Below, one piece after another: positions 24,641-35,000 of a stretch of DNA of 64,000 nt. The notes below the pieces were generated by a model. It was not told the DNA's origin. It was given only the letters and a program-made list of their open reading frames with translations, and searched no databases. How positions within the stretch are numbered: the stretch's first letter is position 1; every line of letters begins with the position of its first letter. The translations under genes were made by a program, and so were the position numbers. This DNA is from Strigops habroptila (taxonomy: Eukaryota; Chordata; Aves; Psittaciformes; Psittacidae), in contig NC_044282.2 in the NCBI RefSeq assembly GCF_004027225.2, forward strand, positions 47,522,576 through 47,586,575, in the 5' to 3' direction.

Positions 24641-27600
24641 TGTTGTTTTTTGAAGCGGGGTGTATTTTTTCATGTTTCTTTAGGGAACACTGCTCTCCTG
24701 AAGCGTAGGGTTGGGAAGAAAATCAATCTGCTGGCTTGGGTGCCTGCAGTCGCACTTTGGGGAAGACTCGCAGGTTTCCTGGCTGCTTAGTGCAGAGCCT
24801 CGCCTGGTGCGGCGCCTGTCTGACAGGCGGTCTAGGTCCAGGCGTGCAGGCACATGGGGGTTTGCCCTCCTTCCCATTCTCATTGCTCTCAGTGGAAATT
24901 CTTAGAAGTCTCTCTCAGAGCAGTTAATCTCTTGAGTATTTTTAACCACTTCCTGCCCCTCAGTCTTGGTATCTCCATGTCTGGTACCTGGTGTTTTAGG
25001 CAAAAGCCATCTGTGAGTGCAGTACTGGCATTTTGGATCCATTATGTTTTAACGTGATTGCCATGCGTATCCCTGTGTTTTCACTACAGGGCTTTGCATC
25101 TTTGTGACAGCATTGAGCCAGGATCATTGCATGTTACTTAACTCAGTAACAAAACTCGTTGACGTAGGTGTGTAAGTGATGTCACCCAAGCCTAGTTCCC
25201 TCTAGGGCTTTAGGCGATGCTAACAGCGTGGTGGTGCCTTTCTATTTAAAGCCTTTTTGCTGCAGTATATAAGCATGATGTATAACAGCACTAGGCTCAA
25301 GAATCTTGGTCTGCGCTGCTGAATCCCAGCCTTCACAGTAAGTTGGTGTGCCTAAAGACTGGAAGAGTTTGGATGCCTAGTTGAGACTGAGCAGGCACGT
25401 GAGCACTAAACCAGCAGCGCAGCGTAGCTTTTGGAGTCACTGCCAAGCGCTACAGTGAGAGCTTTGTGAAGTTTGGGTATCTTTGCACAGGAAGTCAAGT
25501 GTTTTGCATGCACACATGCACGTGCGTGCACACACACATTTTCTGTGGTGCTTGCAATTGGAAACAAATCAATATAATGACATTTGTCTTCATGTTACTT
25601 GTAGTGTGTTTTGAGATACATAGCATCCGTGTAGTGTCATACCTTTATAAAGGACAATGCAAACAATCCCCACTGCACTTTGAAGGCTGTTTTCCTACAT
25701 AGAACCAACTAGGTTGGAAAAGACCTTTAAGATCATCAAGTCCAACTGTTACCCAGAGCTGCCAAGTCCACCACTAAATCTTGTCACAGAGGGCATCATC
25801 TACATGGTTTTTTAACACCTTCCCCCATCCTGGCTTCCCTACTAGTAAAAATAAGAGTAAAATGGTTTTTGCAAGGTGTAGTTCTCTAAATCTGTGATCA
25901 TACCTTATAGCATCTTGCTGTCAGCTGAAATTTATCTTCTAAATGTTACCAGAATGAGATCAGTCCTGAATAGCAGTTGTAGTTTGGGTCCAGGACTCAA
26001 ACAGCCTTGTTTAAACAAAGTTGGAAGCCAGGATTTTTTTTCCCCCCCTCTTTTTGCTTGTGTGCAAACATGGGATGTGTTTATTCAGAGCAGTGTAATC
26101 CAGGAAAGTAACTCTAGAAATGTGAGCTACACTCGTGTGTGTTCCTTTGCTGCAAATCACACTTACTTTTGATTATTTTTTAAGAGTACCAGGGGTGGGG
26201 AGATGAGCTGGTGGGGGAGGGGAGGGCTTGAGCTGGTTGGTAGAAGTCTTGCCGCAGGCATGGGATCTGTTTCAGCTGACCTTCATCATGAGCAGACAGA
26301 ATGTGGGTGGTGTCAGCTTTGTATTCTGACTTGTCCTAATAGCCACTAATCTGATTACATTTAGGTTGACATCGTGGACATCTATGAGTCTATCCGTGAA
26401 AGGCAGCGTCATGACAGCGAAAGGTCTACCTGCAGCACCTTGGAGCAGAATGACATCGAAGCTGTTGAAGCGCTTGTTTGTATGAGCTCCTGGGGTCAAA
26501 GATCGCAGAAAGGTGACATATTAAAGATAAGGCCACTTACGCCCTTCTCGGATTCTGGTGATTTCACAATGCACACCGAGGCAACATCTGAATTGCCGAA
26601 GGACTATTTATCTACACTGGTAAGAAAAACATGGATGCAAAATGAATATGCCTGACATCTGGGTGTTACATCTCTGCAATGTCTTAACTGGGCTGGCCCA
26701 TGTGTCCTTGTGTAGAATAGCTACAGAGCAGCCAGGGCTCTGTGTGTGTGCAAGAATGGTGAGGTGGCCATGCTGAGATACGGCTTTTCTGCTGTCTCTG
26801 GAATTGCAAATGTAGGGTTTGATCCCTTGTTAAAGCTGGATGTGAAAACCCTTGCTGACAGGTGATTTAATATGACAGGCACGCTGAGGGTGCTGCCTGA
26901 TGGCTGTTGTAGGTTTCTTGGAGCATTTTGAATACGAGTGGCAGAGCGAGCCTCAGTGGTTCAGCGCCAACTCATCTGCAAGCACCGTATGAAAAAGGCT
27001 CTTGATGACATTTGGCTTCACTCTGGTCGTTATAAAGGAAAGTACAGACTACCGTTATGAAATAGACAGTTTAATTAGTTTCTGTGCTATGTGTTTGTAC
27101 ATGTAGTCTGCTATTTCTCCCAGAACGTTGGTCTGCTCCAGCTGACTAATGTTGGTTGAATCACAATTTTTTTTTTGGTTGCCGTTTATGTTGCAACAAA
27201 AGTACGTATTAAAAAAGGGCTTGGTGTTTTTCAGGTTCCAGATGGTTAAGGCTCATTTCAACCAGTAGGTTTCTAGTGTGCAGTTACATCAGGAAAAAGG
27301 GGGAATAACAGTGGAAAGAGGTTGAGATAGTATGGCAGTCTGCTTGACTGACTTCTCTCATACTACTGCTGTTCAGTGTTGGCACTGTCTCTTGATCAGC
27401 ACTGGAGATAGGCATGAGTTTTCAGTGGTAAAAGAAGGAGAGGAGGCGGCAGCAAGAGAGAATAGAGAGAAATGGGTGAATAAGAAGGGAAAGAGCAGTT
27501 CCATTTGTCTCTGTCTCAGAAGTAGCCACCAGCTGATGGGGTAATCATTGATAAAATATCAAGGGCTTGCTGGAAGCTTGAAACTGAAAGGGTGTGGTAT

Positions 27601-30600
27601 TGCTGTCTGTTGCTAGTCTGTTTTCTGTGAACAGCAGAGTGCTCATAGCCTCTTAGAGTTGTACCCGTTCCTGAGGAGAAAGGAGTAAGTTTTTTGTAGT
27701 ACAGTGAGTTTTCTTCCTAGTGGCGGGTGCAGTGCTGTATTTTGGATTTAGCCTGAGAATAATGTTGATAATACACCAAAGTTTTAGTTGTTGCTCAGTA
27801 GTGTTTGCCTTAAGTCAGGGACTTTTCAGTCTCTCGTGCTCTGCCAGTGAGGAGAAGCACAGGAAGCTGGAGGAGAGCAGAGACAGAACAGCTGACCCAA
27901 ACTAGCCAAAGGGTTATTCACCACGTCATGCCCAGTATATAAACTGGAGGGAGTTGGCTGGGAGCAGCTGATCGCTGCTAAGGGATGGGCTGAGCATCGG
28001 TCAGCGGGTGGTGAACAGTTGTACTGTGCAACACTTGTCTGTCTTGGGGGTTATTCCTCTCTTTTTGTTGTCCCCCCTTTCTTTACAAATATTATTATAA
28101 TATTTTATTTCAATTAATAAACTGTTCTTATCTTAATGCACAGCTTTTACCTTTTTCTGATTCTCCTCCCCATCCCATTGTGGCTTATATAAGTTTATTA
28201 CAAGCATTCATTGTTTTGGTTTAATAGTTGCTGGTCACAATTTGCTCTCATTTTTTGGTATTTGCTCTCAGGGTTGTTGTGCTTGTTCTCAGCATTGCAC
28301 CATGTAACTCCTCACTTGCTGTCTGTGTTCCCTGCGGTGATGTTCATCTCCTTTGGGGGCTGGGCTGAGGTTATCATTTTGATGTACTTTGTAACGCTCA
28401 CTTATGATATGATAGATTTGCTGGTCATGAAACTAGTCTGGTGTTTGTACTCAGCACTGCCATCACCTCTGTACTTTGGGAACCATCTGTTGGAAGCTAT
28501 TAATAATTACAGCTTTTACGTTTTCTCCTTGGAGAGCCAGCCTATGGAGGAGTCCTCTTCCCACATCTTCCCCTTCTCTTCCAGGCTAATTAGCATTTGA
28601 GAATTTTGAAAATTTTAATATCCTTGGGACGCTGAAACCAGCATGGTCCTATTGCTGGGAACCATGAATGTGGTTCAGGTGTTGTTTAGGGTTAAGCAAC
28701 TATTTGCAGCTACTCGGGCCCCAGTGACAGGCACTGCAGCTTCCCAGGCCTCAGTGAAGGGTGGTACAGCTAAATCAGAGAATCAGTCCATGCTGGTATC
28801 AGTTGCCCCTATACACAAAAGGAAATGGACATGAAAGTCAGCTTGTTTGGTAAAGAAGGACAAAACAGGGACATCACGAGAACAGGAGGAAGAGGCAGAA
28901 CCAGAGGTATCCACCTGTTCCCTATCCCTGAGTGAGCTGTGGGATATACAAAAGATTTCAGCCATCACCCAGGTGAGCACATTGTCAGCTGGCTGCTGTG
29001 ATGCTGGGATAATGGGGCCAGTAGCCTCGAATTAGAGGGTAGGGAAGCCAAGCAACTGGGATCACTCTAGGGAAGGGAGCATTGACAAAGTGATTGGGAA
29101 AGGGGCACAAGCCATCAGCCTCTGGAGGTGACTCCTGTCAGCATTGCAGGAAAGGTATTCCTTCAAGGAAGATGCTATATGTCACCCAAGCAAGTGAGCC
29201 ACTGTGATGAAGAGAGGTGTCCAGTACCTGAGGGAATTAGCTGTGCTGGAGGTGATTTATTATGACCTGAACAATGCACAGTCACCCACAGATCCAGGCA
29301 CAAGTCCAGTGCACACAGCTCATGTGGTGGAAATTTGTATGGAGTGCACCATCATTGTATGCCAACTCATCGGCAGTAATGACTTGGAGAGGTGAAGAGG
29401 ATGGTGAATGAAGTAGCTTGTCAGTACAATGCCCTATTGTGGGAGATGGAAGGCGCTTGTATGGAGTTTCCTACAAGAAGTTGCTGAAGGACAAGGTGAA
29501 TCGAGTCAGTTTGCAGAGGTGAAAGCCATCCAGCTGGCCTTGGACATTGCTGAACGAGAAAAATGGCCAGTACTTTATCTCTATACTGACTCATGAATGG
29601 TGGCAAATGCCCTGTGGGGGTGGTTGCAGCAATGGAAGCAGAGCAAGTGGTAATGCAGAGGTAAACTCATCTGGGCTGCTGCACTGTGGCAAGATATCAC
29701 TGCCCGGGTGCAGAACCTGGTGGTGAAGGTACGCCACGTAGATGCTCATGTACCCAAGAGTCGGGCCACTGAGGAACACCAGAACAACCAGCAAGTGGAT
29801 AAAGCTGCTAAGATTAAAGTGGCTCAGATGGACTTGGATTGGCAACATAAGGGTGAATTATTTTTAGCCCGGTGGGCCCATGACACCTCAGGCCATCAAG
29901 GCAGAGATGCAACATATAGGTGGGCTCGTGATCGAGGGGTGGACTTAACGATGGACACTATTGCCCAGGTTATTCACGAATGTGAAACATGTGCTGCAAT
30001 TAAGCAAGCCAAGCGGTTAAAGCCTCTCTGGTATGGAGGACGATGGCTGAAGTACAAGTATGGGGAGGCCTGGCAGATTGACTATATCACACTCCCACCA
30101 ACCCGCCAAGGCAAGCGCTATGTGCTTACCATGGTGGAAGCAACCACCGGCTGGCTGGAAACATACGCTGTGCCCCACGCCACTGCCCGGAACACTATCC
30201 TGGGCCTTGAGAAACAAGTCGTGTGGCGACACGGCACCCCAGAGAGAATTGAGTCAGACAACGGGACTCATTTCCGGAACAACCTTATAGACACTTGGGC
30301 CAAAGAGCACAGCATCGAGTGGGTATATCACATCTCCTACCATGCACCAGCCTCTGGGAAAATCCAGCGGTACAATGGACTGTTAAAAACCAGTGGGACT
30401 TTCAAACACTGGGATACACATTTACCAAAAGCCACCTGGTTGGTCAACACTAGGGGATCTGCCAACAGGGCTGGCCCAGCCCTGTCAGAACTTTTAGGTA
30501 CTATAGGAAGGGATAAAGTTCCTGTGGTGCACATAACAAGGAATAGCTGGGGAAGACAGTCTGGGTTATTCCTGCTTCAGGCAAAGGCAAACCCATTCAC

Positions 30601-33600
30601 GGACCTGGGTGTACTTGGTAGGTAATGTGGGAGGATGAGGAATTCTGGCATGTATCTCAAGGGGATTTGATTTAGTGAAAATAGCCAATGAACTAAACTG
30701 TATGATGTTAATTGCTATATAATTCTGTATATTATTACTTCTGTGGTGGCTGTGTGCCATATCAAGGCTATTGCAGTAAAAATCACCTAGATTAATGAAG
30801 AATTAACTTTGGTGAAACTGAACAAGTGCAGTGGTGGTGGAATCAGAACTGGCTTCAGCACGCAGCAGTCCAGCACCACGCACCATCTCTCCCGCCCTGA
30901 AGGACTGTTATGACAGATGGAGCCCAAAGTCATGGGCTAAATGAACTCAGCAGGCATTTTAGAGGGATGGTCCCTAGACTAAGGGAATGATACCTGCGTG
31001 TCTGTATCGAAAAATAGGAAAATTGGGAAGTGTGGGACCTGGCATGACTTAAATGGTATGGAATAAAGGGTGGATACTGTCCTGGCTTTGGCCGGGATAG
31101 AGTTAATTTTCTTCCTAGTAGCTGGTGCAGTGCTGTGTTTTGGATTTAGTCTGAGAATAATGCCTATAACACACCAGTGTTTTAGTTGTTGCTGGGTAGT
31201 GTTTACCTTAAGTCAAGGACTTTTCAGTTTCCCATGTTCTGCCAGTGAGAAGAAGCCAGGAGGGAGCAGAGACAGGATACCTGACCCAAACTAGCCAAAG
31301 GAGTATTCCATGCCACAGCACATCATGCCCAGTATATAAACTGGGGGGAGCTACACAGAAGGGACCAATCACTGCTCGGGTTGGGCTGGGCATCAGTCAG
31401 CGGGTGGTGAGCAAGTGTATTGTGCATCACTTGTCGTTTGTGGGGTTTTATTGCTTTCTCTCTTTTTATTTCCTTTATTATTTATTCTTTAATTCAATTA
31501 TTAAACTGTTCTTAATTCAACCCATGGGGTTTACCTTCTTCCAGTTTTCCTCCCTATGCCACTGGGGGGGTAAGGGGAGACTGAAGTGACCAAGTGGCTG
31601 TGTGGTACTCAGTTGCTGGCTGTGTTAAACCATGACAGTATTCTTTAAGCAGTTTGTCCTAAGAGGCAGGTTCTGGGCATGGATTGTAATTTTATGTATA
31701 ATGGTGTTTTCTTTTTTGCAGTGCATGACCCCTCCACACAGCCCTGACTTTGTTGAGATATCAGCTGCTACACTCCTCTCCTCACAAGTCACTTATTCCA
31801 AACCAAGGACTGTCATGGCAAATACAGCTGCCTGCTCAGTCACATCAGTGACCAGTGCCTCTCCCATAACCAAGCCATCTGTTACCAACATGTCTCCAAG
31901 CAGCCAGAAGGCAGTGATAGCTGAATCGTTTGCCCCTCAGCCGTGCAGGGCCATGGCAACAAGTGTCATACGTCACACAGGAGATAGCTCTGCTTACCAT
32001 CACATTCCTGCTGTGCAAGAGAAAACAAAGGTAACTTCAGGCTACAGTACTTCCAGAGACTGGTGTGGAGTGGATGACCGAAGACATTCCAAACTGCCAC
32101 AGGACTCCTGTGCTGCTGATGATTTAATTAACAAAACCTCTCCAGTACGTCAACCTTATGCACAGGACTCCAGTGATACTGTGACCAATAAAGGACAACT
32201 ACCAGTCCGGCCTCTTTCGCCGCAGACCCACTTACCAAAGAGTTGTGAGAATGACTTGCAAAAAAGAGCTACCCCAGTGACACCTGCCCCTGTTTCAAGC
32301 CCCCAGGTTCTCTGCCAAATGATCCCTTTAAATGGACAAAGCAGTATGATCAATGCCTATGTTAAACCTTCAACTCCAACAGTCTCAACTCCCATGAAAC
32401 CTATTTTACCACAGACAGCCCCGCTCTCTCAGCCTGTGCTCATGGGACCTTCTGTGCCTCAGGGGACCGTCATGTTGGTTCTCCCACAGACTGCTGTCGC
32501 ACCGACACCACCGTGCCCACAAACAGTAATGACTGTTGGGAACACCAAGTTACTGCCCCTTGCCCCTGCTCCTGTGTTCATCGCTTCTGGTCAGAGCTGC
32601 GCTCCCCAGGTGGACTTTTCTAGACGGAGGAATTATGTTTGCAACTTTCCTGGGTGCAAGAAAACCTATTTCAAAAGCTCCCACCTCAAAGCCCACCTTC
32701 GCACCCACACTGGTGCGTACAACAGGGCGAGTCCTTTGTCACTCTGGCACTGGCTTGCCTTGGGGTGCTGAAATGCATGGGTTTTTAGGGGAGGGGGTGG
32801 GAAAGGGACGAGGCAGGTGATGGGGAAACTTCTGCTCATCTCAGAGAAGGGAGGAATGTTCATTCTTCATGGGCAAGCAAAACAAGACAGACTTTGTTCT
32901 GAGACCTCAGCTGACCCCATAGTTCTAGTTGAATTTCACGTGCTTCAGTTGGAGCAAAGCTTTGCTGTCTGTGTGTGTGTTTAGAGTGGAATCCTGCCGT
33001 CTGGACTAGATGGAAATGAATTGTGCAATCCTTTTTTTGGGGGCATGGAGAGGTCTGGTGTAAGCAAACCACAGTACAGGTGGTTGGTCTTAATTCTTGC
33101 AGGAGGAAAATAAAAAAGAGAAATTCGGAAACTGCACATTTTGCCAGAGCTTTGCTTAGGCTAAATGGGAAAACACTGAGATTTTGGGCTACTGTGTTAG
33201 GAACTAGACCTGCTACAGGAATGTAGCAGTTTATTCAGTTACAGAACGGGAATTTTAAAGATAAATGAAAATTAGTTGTGAGCTGATGAGCTGATATGCT
33301 CCCTAAAATCTGGTCAGTGTGGAGACAGTATACACGTGATTTACTTACCCTTTTTCTGGCTCCAAGATCCTGTTAAGTTAAAACTAACTTTGAGTTCTCG
33401 GGGACTATTTTTGATGTTGAGGGATAGGCATAGTGGGAAATTGATACAGAATAGCTCATTCAAAAGTCTGTCTAATTTTGTTTTTTCTTGGCCTTTTAAC
33501 CCTAACCCTCCCTTGCCCCGCAGACACTGTGGTTTATGGAATGTCAGCTTCTGTGGCAGGATTTGCATTAGTTTGGCAGCTTGTCTTTACAGTTCCTTTG

Positions 33601-35000
33601 GGGAAGGAGCTTAAGCCTTATATGAAGCTGATAATCCTTGTAAACCAGAGCTCAGAGGTAGAATAATGCTTCTGCTTTTGACTTGAGAGTAAGTGCTGCA
33701 GGCTGCTGAATTAACCTGGCACTACAGGATAAACATAAAACTAGCAATAAGTTTCTCACTCACATGCTGCCGATGATCCCTGGGGAAGGTGTGTGTGTCC
33801 CTGTATCGTGATTAAGGCTGGGACATCTGTGGGAGGTGTAGCATGCTGAGCCTTTGCTAGCTAGCCCACGTTACAGGATCAGGAGGCAGAGTAGTTCATC
33901 TTTCTTTCCCCTGCGCACTGAGTAGCTAGGTGATATCAAACGCAACAAACACAGATATCTCAAATAAGAGCAACACTTCTGTGGGGCTTCCTTTCTGCTG
34001 GACACTTGTGTCCTGCTCCAGAGTGTTACCATAAATTTGGGTCATGTGGTAGATGCTTATCTTGAGCTTTACGAGGGTTGCAGGCAGTAGATCGTGTTGT
34101 TTAGGATAGGTCTGATGTTAAGCAGTTGCCCAGGATGAGCAGAAGCTGATGTGAACAGCCTTTCTGCCTGCTGTCATTCCTGGACGTGCAGAATTCCCCT
34201 AGCTGTCTGTTGGGAATTGCAGGACAGGCCTTTCCTCGGTAGTACTTGCTGGGGCAGTGTATTTTTGTGTAGGACTGGATCACTGGAGCAACAGGACTCG
34301 GAGGCTTGATTCCAGGCTTCCCATTTGCCTGCAGAATTGGCTGATGATGTGCACCAGCTGTAGAGCTGTGGTCACATAGGGATGGGGGCAGGGGATTGCT
34401 TCTAGGTCAGTCAGCGGGTAAGGTACCTTTATGAAGAATCTTCTTCTTTAAACTGGGGTTTCGGACAACTGAAAAAATAGACTTGATTAAAGAACACTTA
34501 AAGTGATGGGAGGGAATGCACAGAAGTGATACCTATGATTTTTGTCCAGAACACAACTTGAGCTTAAGCTAATATTGACTGCATACATGAATGGCTCTGT
34601 GGAATTCATCTGGTTTTGCAAGGCAGAATTTAAGTTAGTTCTTTGTTAAAACTGTAACACAGCTTCTCAAAAGTAAATTACGCTGCTTTTATGCCCTGCA
34701 GGAGAAAAGCCTTTCAACTGCAACTGGGAGGGCTGTGACAAGAAGTTTGCCCGCTCAGATGAACTGTCACGCCACCGCAGAACTCACACGGGAGAGAAGA
34801 AGTTTGCTTGTCCGGTGTGTGAGCGTCGCTTCATGCGCAGCGATCACTTGACAAAGCACACCCGCCGCCATATGACCACAAAGAAGATCCCCAGCTGGCA
34901 GACAGAGGTTGGCAAACTCAGCAGGATTGCCACGGCAGAGAAACCGAAAAGCAGCAGTGCTCTGAGTATGCTCATCCCCATGCCACCGTCTGTCTGTTAG
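23946..35000 (+). CDS. KLF11: Krueppel-like factor 11 (TIEG2), complete
   Basis: KLF11 is a nuclear, TGF-beta-inducible zinc-finger factor that binds GC boxes and mainly represses through Sin3A. The coding exons are 23946-23987, 26365-26619, 31722-32712 and 34702-35000, all GT/AG with matching phases. They total 1587 nt, or about 528 aa; human KLF11 is 512. The 14-residue first exon has the same length as in mammals and sets the start. Exon 2 carries the Sin3-interaction helix ([12 protein letters not shown]). Exon 3 encodes the Ser/Pro-rich repression region with the motif [10 protein letters not shown]. The C-terminus has three C2H2 fingers: [13 protein letters not shown] with [23 protein letters not shown] with [11 protein letters not shown], and [10 protein letters not shown] with [11 protein letters not shown]. 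The KLF linkers TGEKP and TGEKK are present. All zinc ligands are intact. Intron 2 contains a provirus in sense orientation. Confidence 0.97.
23988..26364 (+). other. KLF11: KLF11 intron 1
   Basis: Intron of about 2.4 kb. Its first 650 bases belong to the CpG island. It holds one CR1 fragment at 25697-25834 and a short CA-rich run near 25511-25540. The acceptor is tacatttag. Confidence 0.85.
25697..25834 (-). repeat. CR1 LINE fragment
   Basis: The plus strand reads 'catagaaccaactaggttgg', 'gatcatcaagtccaactgtt' and 'gtcacagagggcatcatcta', the reverse complement of a CR1 3' end, about 138 bp, inside KLF11 intron 1. Confidence 0.9.
26365..26619 (+). CDS. KLF11: KLF11 exon 2: Sin3-interaction segment
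   Basis: The 255-nt exon (85 codons, phase 0 at both ends) encodes [20 protein letters not shown], then [20 protein letters not shown] and [20 protein letters not shown]. The [12 protein letters not shown] helix is the family's repression/Sin3A-binding motif. The exon length is a multiple of three, so skipping it would keep the frame. Confidence 0.97.
27706..28182 (+). repeat. 5' LTR of provirus (eroded at both ends)
   Basis: It aligns to the 3' LTR from 'ttttcttcctag' onwards. It keeps the TATA box (tatataaa at 27936-27943) and the AT-rich 'caattaataaactgttctta' polyadenylation region near 28110-28130, but it ends at 'catcccattgtgg'. The outer TG start and the CA end are not visible. Confidence 0.82.
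28211..28600 (+). other. Proviral leader with a hydrophobic open frame
   Basis: This is an uninterrupted 129-codon frame between the 5' LTR and the gag remnant. The predicted product is strongly hydrophobic in its first 80 residues (for example [19 protein letters not shown] and [10 protein letters not shown]) and Ser-rich at the end. I do not recognise it as a cellular protein. It may be a pre-gag leader frame of this retrovirus family or simply a chance frame in T-rich sequence. Confidence 0.35.
28643..29440 (+). pseudogene. ERVL-like gag remnant
   Basis: Fragments in one frame resemble the matrix/capsid part of avian ERVL gag. They include a Thr/Ala/Ser-rich start, [20 protein letters not shown], and [19 protein letters not shown] near 29219-29275. 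Stops interrupt the frame, for example tga at 28832-28834 and a tag near 29033, so no functional gag is possible. The region ends abruptly where RNase H sequence begins. Confidence 0.65.
29490..29830 (+). pseudogene. ERVL-like pol remnant: RNase H domain
   Basis: Translation in the same frame as the downstream integrase gives [26 protein letters not shown] and [13 protein letters not shown], the conserved acidic and His motifs of retroviral RNase H. Two in-frame stops, tga at 29594-29596 (directly after YTDS) and taa at 29651-29653, inactivate it. Reverse transcriptase, which should precede it, is missing. Confidence 0.85.
29831..30625 (+). pseudogene. ERVL-like pol remnant: integrase, catalytic Glu lost
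   Basis: The frame is open from 29708 to 30625. The zinc-binding HHCC domain is seen as HDTSGH...CETC. The core follows with the first Asp in QIDYI (codon 30080-30082) and the second in ESDNGT (30257-30259). The third catalytic position, 35 residues between it and the second Asp, is Gln (cag at 30365-30367, in [12 protein letters not shown]) where Glu is required. The fold is readable but strand transfer would not be expected. The C-terminal part appears diverged or shortened after 30540. Confidence 0.9.
31079..31637 (+). repeat. 3' LTR of provirus
   Basis: The LTR begins TGTCCTGGC at 31079 and ends CATGACA at 31637, about 560 bp. It contains a TATA box (tatataaa at 31333-31340), the polyadenylation signal attaaa at 31500-31505 and a T-rich R/U5 region. 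It sits in the KLF11 sense direction, 84 bases upstream of exon 3. Its last codon-like ATG (31632-31634) opens a frame into KLF11. Confidence 0.9.
31333..31505 (+). promoter_or_regulatory. Proviral LTR promoter and poly(A) signal inside KLF11
   Basis: tatataaa at 31333-31340 is a strong TATA-type element with a start expected near 31360-31370. attaaa at 31500-31505 is the LTR's own polyadenylation signal. Both face the same way as KLF11, so they could start or stop transcripts within intron 2. Activity is inferred only. Confidence 0.5.
31722..32712 (+). CDS. KLF11: KLF11 exon 3: repression region and zinc finger 1
   Basis: The 991-nt exon starts with [14 protein letters not shown] after acceptor ttttttgcag and ends within Gly of the linker (THTG) at donor gtgcgt. 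It encodes the Ser/Thr/Pro-rich region, including [47 protein letters not shown] and [18 protein letters not shown]. The first C2H2 finger ends HLKAHLRTH. The frame is open throughout. Confidence 0.97.
32713..34701 (+). other. KLF11: KLF11 intron 3
   Basis: Intron of about 2.0 kb splitting the linker after finger 1, a position shared by KLF9/10/11-type genes. I see no repeat of note. A 14-base stretch with two telomere-like repeats (33496-33509) is too short to matter. Confidence 0.85.
34702..35000 (+). CDS. KLF11: KLF11 exon 4: zinc fingers 2 and 3
   Basis: After acceptor tgccctgcag it completes Gly and reads [40 protein letters not shown] and [20 protein letters not shown], then a 43-residue tail ending MPPSVC and tag at 34998-35000. 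The DNA-contact positions (RSDEL, RSDHL) are those of GC-box-binding KLFs. The tail diverges from mammals after [13 protein letters not shown]. Confidence 0.98.

Larger units (their letters stand above)
27706..31637 (+). mobile_element. Decayed ERVL-like endogenous retrovirus
   Basis: The element has two related LTRs (27706-28182 and 31079-31637), a leader, a gag remnant and a pol remnant carrying RNase H and integrase. Everything between gag and RNase H (protease, reverse transcriptase) is deleted, and no env is seen. The gag and pol pieces lie in one reading frame, but stop codons interrupt it. By hand, a 133-base stretch of the two LTRs shows about 20 mismatches, so the insertion is old. 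The 5' LTR has lost both its first ~25 bases and its last ~75 bases, and no target-site duplication is visible. Assignment to the avian ERVL group rests on the LTR sequence and integrase type as I know them. Confidence 0.88.
26620..31721 (+). other. KLF11: KLF11 intron 2, hosting a provirus
   Basis: Intron of about 5.1 kb. Roughly 3.9 kb of it (27706-31637) is a sense-oriented ERVL-like provirus. The first kilobase is ordinary intron with no recognised exon. Only 84 bases remain between the end of the provirus and exon 3, and they include the acceptor tttcttttttgcag. Confidence 0.9.

Noticed and set aside
33496-33509. Two telomere-type repeats (ttaaccctaaccct)
   Set aside because: They are too short to mark an interstitial telomeric site and are expected by chance.
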